A stretch of DNA of 8,342 nucleotides. Origin: ATZT02 sp038124905 (GTDB lineage: Bacteria > Actinomycetota > Actinomycetes > S36-B12 > UBA5976). The translations under genes were made by a program, and so were the position numbers. Numbering within the stretch: the first letter of the stretch is position 1; each line of letters opens with the position of its first letter. This document shows positions 6,901-8,342 of this stretch, one piece after another. The stretch lies in the NCBI GenBank assembly GCA_038124905.1, contig JAYPCW010000051.1, positions 1 to 8,342 of the forward strand, given 5' to 3'. The notes beneath the pieces were generated by a model, which was not told the DNA's origin, searched no databases, and worked only from the letters and a program-made list of their open reading frames with translations.

Positions 6901-6916
6901 GTTTCTAGTTTGTTAC
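6901..6916 (-). promoter_or_regulatory. GlnR-like box (GTAAC-N6-GAAAC) in the glnA-nadE divergent promoter region
   Basis: Read on the minus strand, GTAAC (6916-6912) is followed by six bases and GAAAC (6905-6901). This fits one a/b-site pair of the actinobacterial GlnR operator, gTnAC-n6-GaAAC, at every specified base. A second adjacent pair is absent on both sides (CAGGC and GGGGC occur where the neighbouring half-sites would be). It sits in a 62-bp spacer, 23 bp before the glnA start and 23 bp before the nadE start, so it could act on either gene. A weak glnA -10 candidate, AACAAT (6903-6898), would overlap the box; if real, binding there would more likely repress than activate glnA. Whether this genome encodes GlnR is not visible in the window. 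Confidence 0.5.
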
Positions 6917-6927
6917 AAGAGAGCCCC

Positions 6928-6933
6928 TACGCT
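6928..6933 (+). promoter_or_regulatory. Putative -10 box for nadE (TACGCT)
   Basis: TACGCT fits the TANNNT pattern of actinobacterial housekeeping -10 elements and ends 6 bases before the nadE ATG, consistent with a leaderless start. No Shine-Dalgarno is present. No good -35 is visible at the normal spacing; the TTGTTA at 6910-6915 is too close (12 bp). The GlnR-like box would cover the region around -24 to -39 relative to a transcript starting at the ATG. Confidence 0.4.
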
Positions 6934-6939
6934 TGGCAT

Positions 6940-8342
6940 ATGGCAAAAATCGCCTTAGCGCAGATCAACCCCACCGTTGGGGCGCTAGCTAGCAACAGTG
7001 AACTGATTATTAAATACTGTAAGGCAGCCCATGAAAAGGGCGCTGAATTAGTGATTTTCGGAGAAATGGCGCTAACTGGCTACCCAATTGAAGATTTGGC
7101 GCTTAGACCAAGCTTTCAGCAGGCAAGTAAAAAAGCACTCATAGATATAGCAAAAAAATTATCTGAAATGCACCTAGGCCATCTTCAAGTAATTGTGGGA
7201 TTTCTCGATTCGAGCCCCACGTCTGAATCCTTGGGTAAGCCATTTGGTAACCCACAAAATGCTGCGGCCATAATTCAAAATGGTCAGATCCTAAAAACCT
7301 ACGCAAAACATCACTTACCTAACTATGGGGTTTTTGATGAATTTCGCTATTTCCTTAAGGGCGATTCTGGCTGCAGCCATGAATTTGCCGGACTTAAATA
7401 CTCCCTTGCAATCTGCGAGGACATTTGGCAAGACGGGGACTTAAAAGTAGCTAAAGATAGTGACCTTTTAATTGTGATCAATGGCTCCCCGTATGAAGAA
7501 GACAAAGATGACGTACGTCTTGCCTTAGTTCAAAAACGGGCCCGAGAGTTTAACTGCGCGGTGATTTATGTGAATCTAGTTGGCGCCCAAGATGAATTGG
7601 TATTCGATGGCGATTCAATGGCGGTCAATTCCGCTGGGGACTTGATAGCTCGCGCTCCTCAATTTAAAGAAGCACTTTTAATCATCGATTCCGAATTGAC
7701 CGCTAGCACCATTGAGCCTGCATTGGGTAAGCATGAAGAAATTTATGAAGCTTTAGTTCTGGGCTTAAGAGATTATGTTGAGAAAAATCAAATGCCTTCG
7801 GTAGTGCTGGGTATATCTGGAGGGATTGATTCAGCATTGACTGCCGCTATTGCCTTTGATGCTCTTGGGCCAAATCGAGTCTATGGAGTAGCTCTGCCTA
7901 GTGAATTTTCCTCAAGCCACTCACTTGAAGATGCCAAGGCTCTAGCAGAAAACCTGAAGATTAATTTTCGCACAATTCCCATCGAGCCGTTGGTGCAGTC
8001 ATTTCGTGACAACCTCAAGGTGTCTGGATTAGCAGATGAAAATCTGCAGGCAAGGGCAAGAGGCGTAACTTTAATGGCAATTAGCAATCAAGAAGGCCAC
8101 CTAGTGCTAGCCACTGGAAACAAAAGTGAGATTGCTAGCGGCTACTCAACGCTATATGGAGATGCCGTTGGAGGCTTTGCGCCGATTAAGGATGTACCTA
8201 AGACCTTAGTTTGGGAACTTTCAAGGTGGAGAAACGAAAAAGCAGGTAAAGAATTGATTCCGGTTTCTAGCATTGAAAAACCACCCAGTGCAGAGTTAAG
8301 GCCTGGGCAATTAGATTCAGACTCTTTGCCGGATTATGAAGT
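6940..8342 (+). CDS. nadE: Glutamine-dependent NAD+ synthetase (3' end cut by window edge)
   Basis: NadE performs the last step of NAD synthesis: deamido-NAD is adenylated with ATP and then amidated with ammonia released from glutamine in the enzyme's own nitrilase-like domain. The window holds 467 codons and no stop. The N-terminal glutaminase domain (about 1-255) shows the Glu-Lys-Cys triad: E42 in FGEMALTGYP, K123 in YAKHHLPNYGVFDEFRYF and C159 in LAICEDIW. The synthetase domain carries the ATP P-loop SGGIDS at 293-298, RARGVTLMAIS (372-382), ATGNKSE (391-397), GDAVGGFAPIKDVPKT (407-422) and LRPGQLDSDSLPDYE (453-467). Domain spacing fits the shorter bacterial glutamine-dependent form (roughly 540-580 residues) rather than the longer mycobacterial one, so on the order of 75-110 residues probably lie past the edge. 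The ATG at 6940 gives the expected MAKIALAQINPTVG start. It diverges from glnA and consumes the glutamine that operon is expected to make. Confidence 0.96.
   Translation, partial: MAKIALAQINPTVGALASNSELIIKYCKAAHEKGAELVIFGEMALTGYPIEDLALRPSFQQASKKALIDIAKKLSEMHLGHLQVIVGFLDSSPTSESLGKPFGNPQNAAAIIQNGQILKTYAKHHLPNYGVFDEFRYFLKGDSGCSHEFAGLKYSLAICEDIWQDGDLKVAKDSDLLIVINGSPYEEDKDDVRLALVQKRAREFNCAVIYVNLVGAQDELVFDGDSMAVNSAGDLIARAPQFKEALLIIDSELTASTIEPALGKHEEIYEALVLGLRDYVEKNQMPSVVLGISGGIDSALTAAIAFDALGPNRVYGVALPSEFSSSHSLEDAKALAENLKINFRTIPIEPLVQSFRDNLKVSGLADENLQARARGVTLMAISNQEGHLVLATGNKSEIASGYSTLYGDAVGGFAPIKDVPKTLVWELSRWRNEKAGKELIPVSSIEKPPSAELRPGQLDSDSLPDYE

Noticed and set aside
6910..6918. Short palindrome TTGT-T-ACAA as a separate repressor operator
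   Set aside because: Only four-base arms, and it is largely contained in the GlnR-like box; no second copy nearby.
7881..8087. Minus-strand open frame inside nadE
   Set aside because: It is antisense to the conserved synthetase domain of NadE and resembles no family.

Overview
The window looks like a piece of a compact, AT-rich actinobacterial chromosome. The glutamine synthetase resembles the GlnA2 type of mycobacteria along its whole length. The large adenylyltransferase carries actinobacterial-style signatures in its C-terminal half. Genes are packed with 2-bp gaps, 4-bp GTGA overlaps and an 18-bp divergent spacer, and the few start regions show -10-like boxes 6 to 9 bases before the start codon with no Shine-Dalgarno sequence, as in leaderless transcripts. 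Low GC together with this compactness suggests a streamlined aquatic actinobacterium such as the freshwater acI/Nanopelagicales group. That placement is an inference, not something the sequence proves.

Left part, 1-1866: a minus-strand tRNA (guanine-N7)-methyltransferase gene (trmB) runs off the left edge. It diverges, across only 18 bp, from a plus-strand pair: a nitroreductase-family flavoprotein and a YczE/YitT-type membrane protein joined by a GTGA stop/start overlap. The pair ends tail to tail with the next operon, 18 bp apart.

Middle part, 1885-6877, minus strand: a three-gene operon, transcribed glnA (GlnA2-type glutamine synthetase), then a class I glutamine amidotransferase-like protein, then glnE (bifunctional glutamine synthetase adenylyltransferase/deadenylylase). 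The first two overlap by GTGA and the last two are 2 bp apart.

Right part, 6878-8342: a 62-bp divergent intergenic region separates glnA from a plus-strand glutamine-dependent NAD+ synthetase (nadE) that runs off the right edge. This short region contains GTAAC-N6-GAAAC on the minus strand, which matches one a/b-site pair of the actinobacterial GlnR nitrogen-regulator box.

Taken together, 1885-8342 is a glutamine-centred divergon: make glutamine (or a gamma-glutamyl amide), possibly hydrolyse a gamma-glutamyl amide, adenylylate a glutamine synthetase, and spend glutamine amide nitrogen on NAD. The synthetase has Trp where type I-beta enzymes have the adenylylated Tyr, so the co-transcribed GlnE probably acts on another synthetase. 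No stretch over 300 bp lacks a gene. I saw no tRNA, rRNA, CRISPR array, insertion sequence or phage gene, and nothing that amounts to a wholly new system. The most original elements are the GlnR-like site and the amidotransferase inserted between glnA and glnE.
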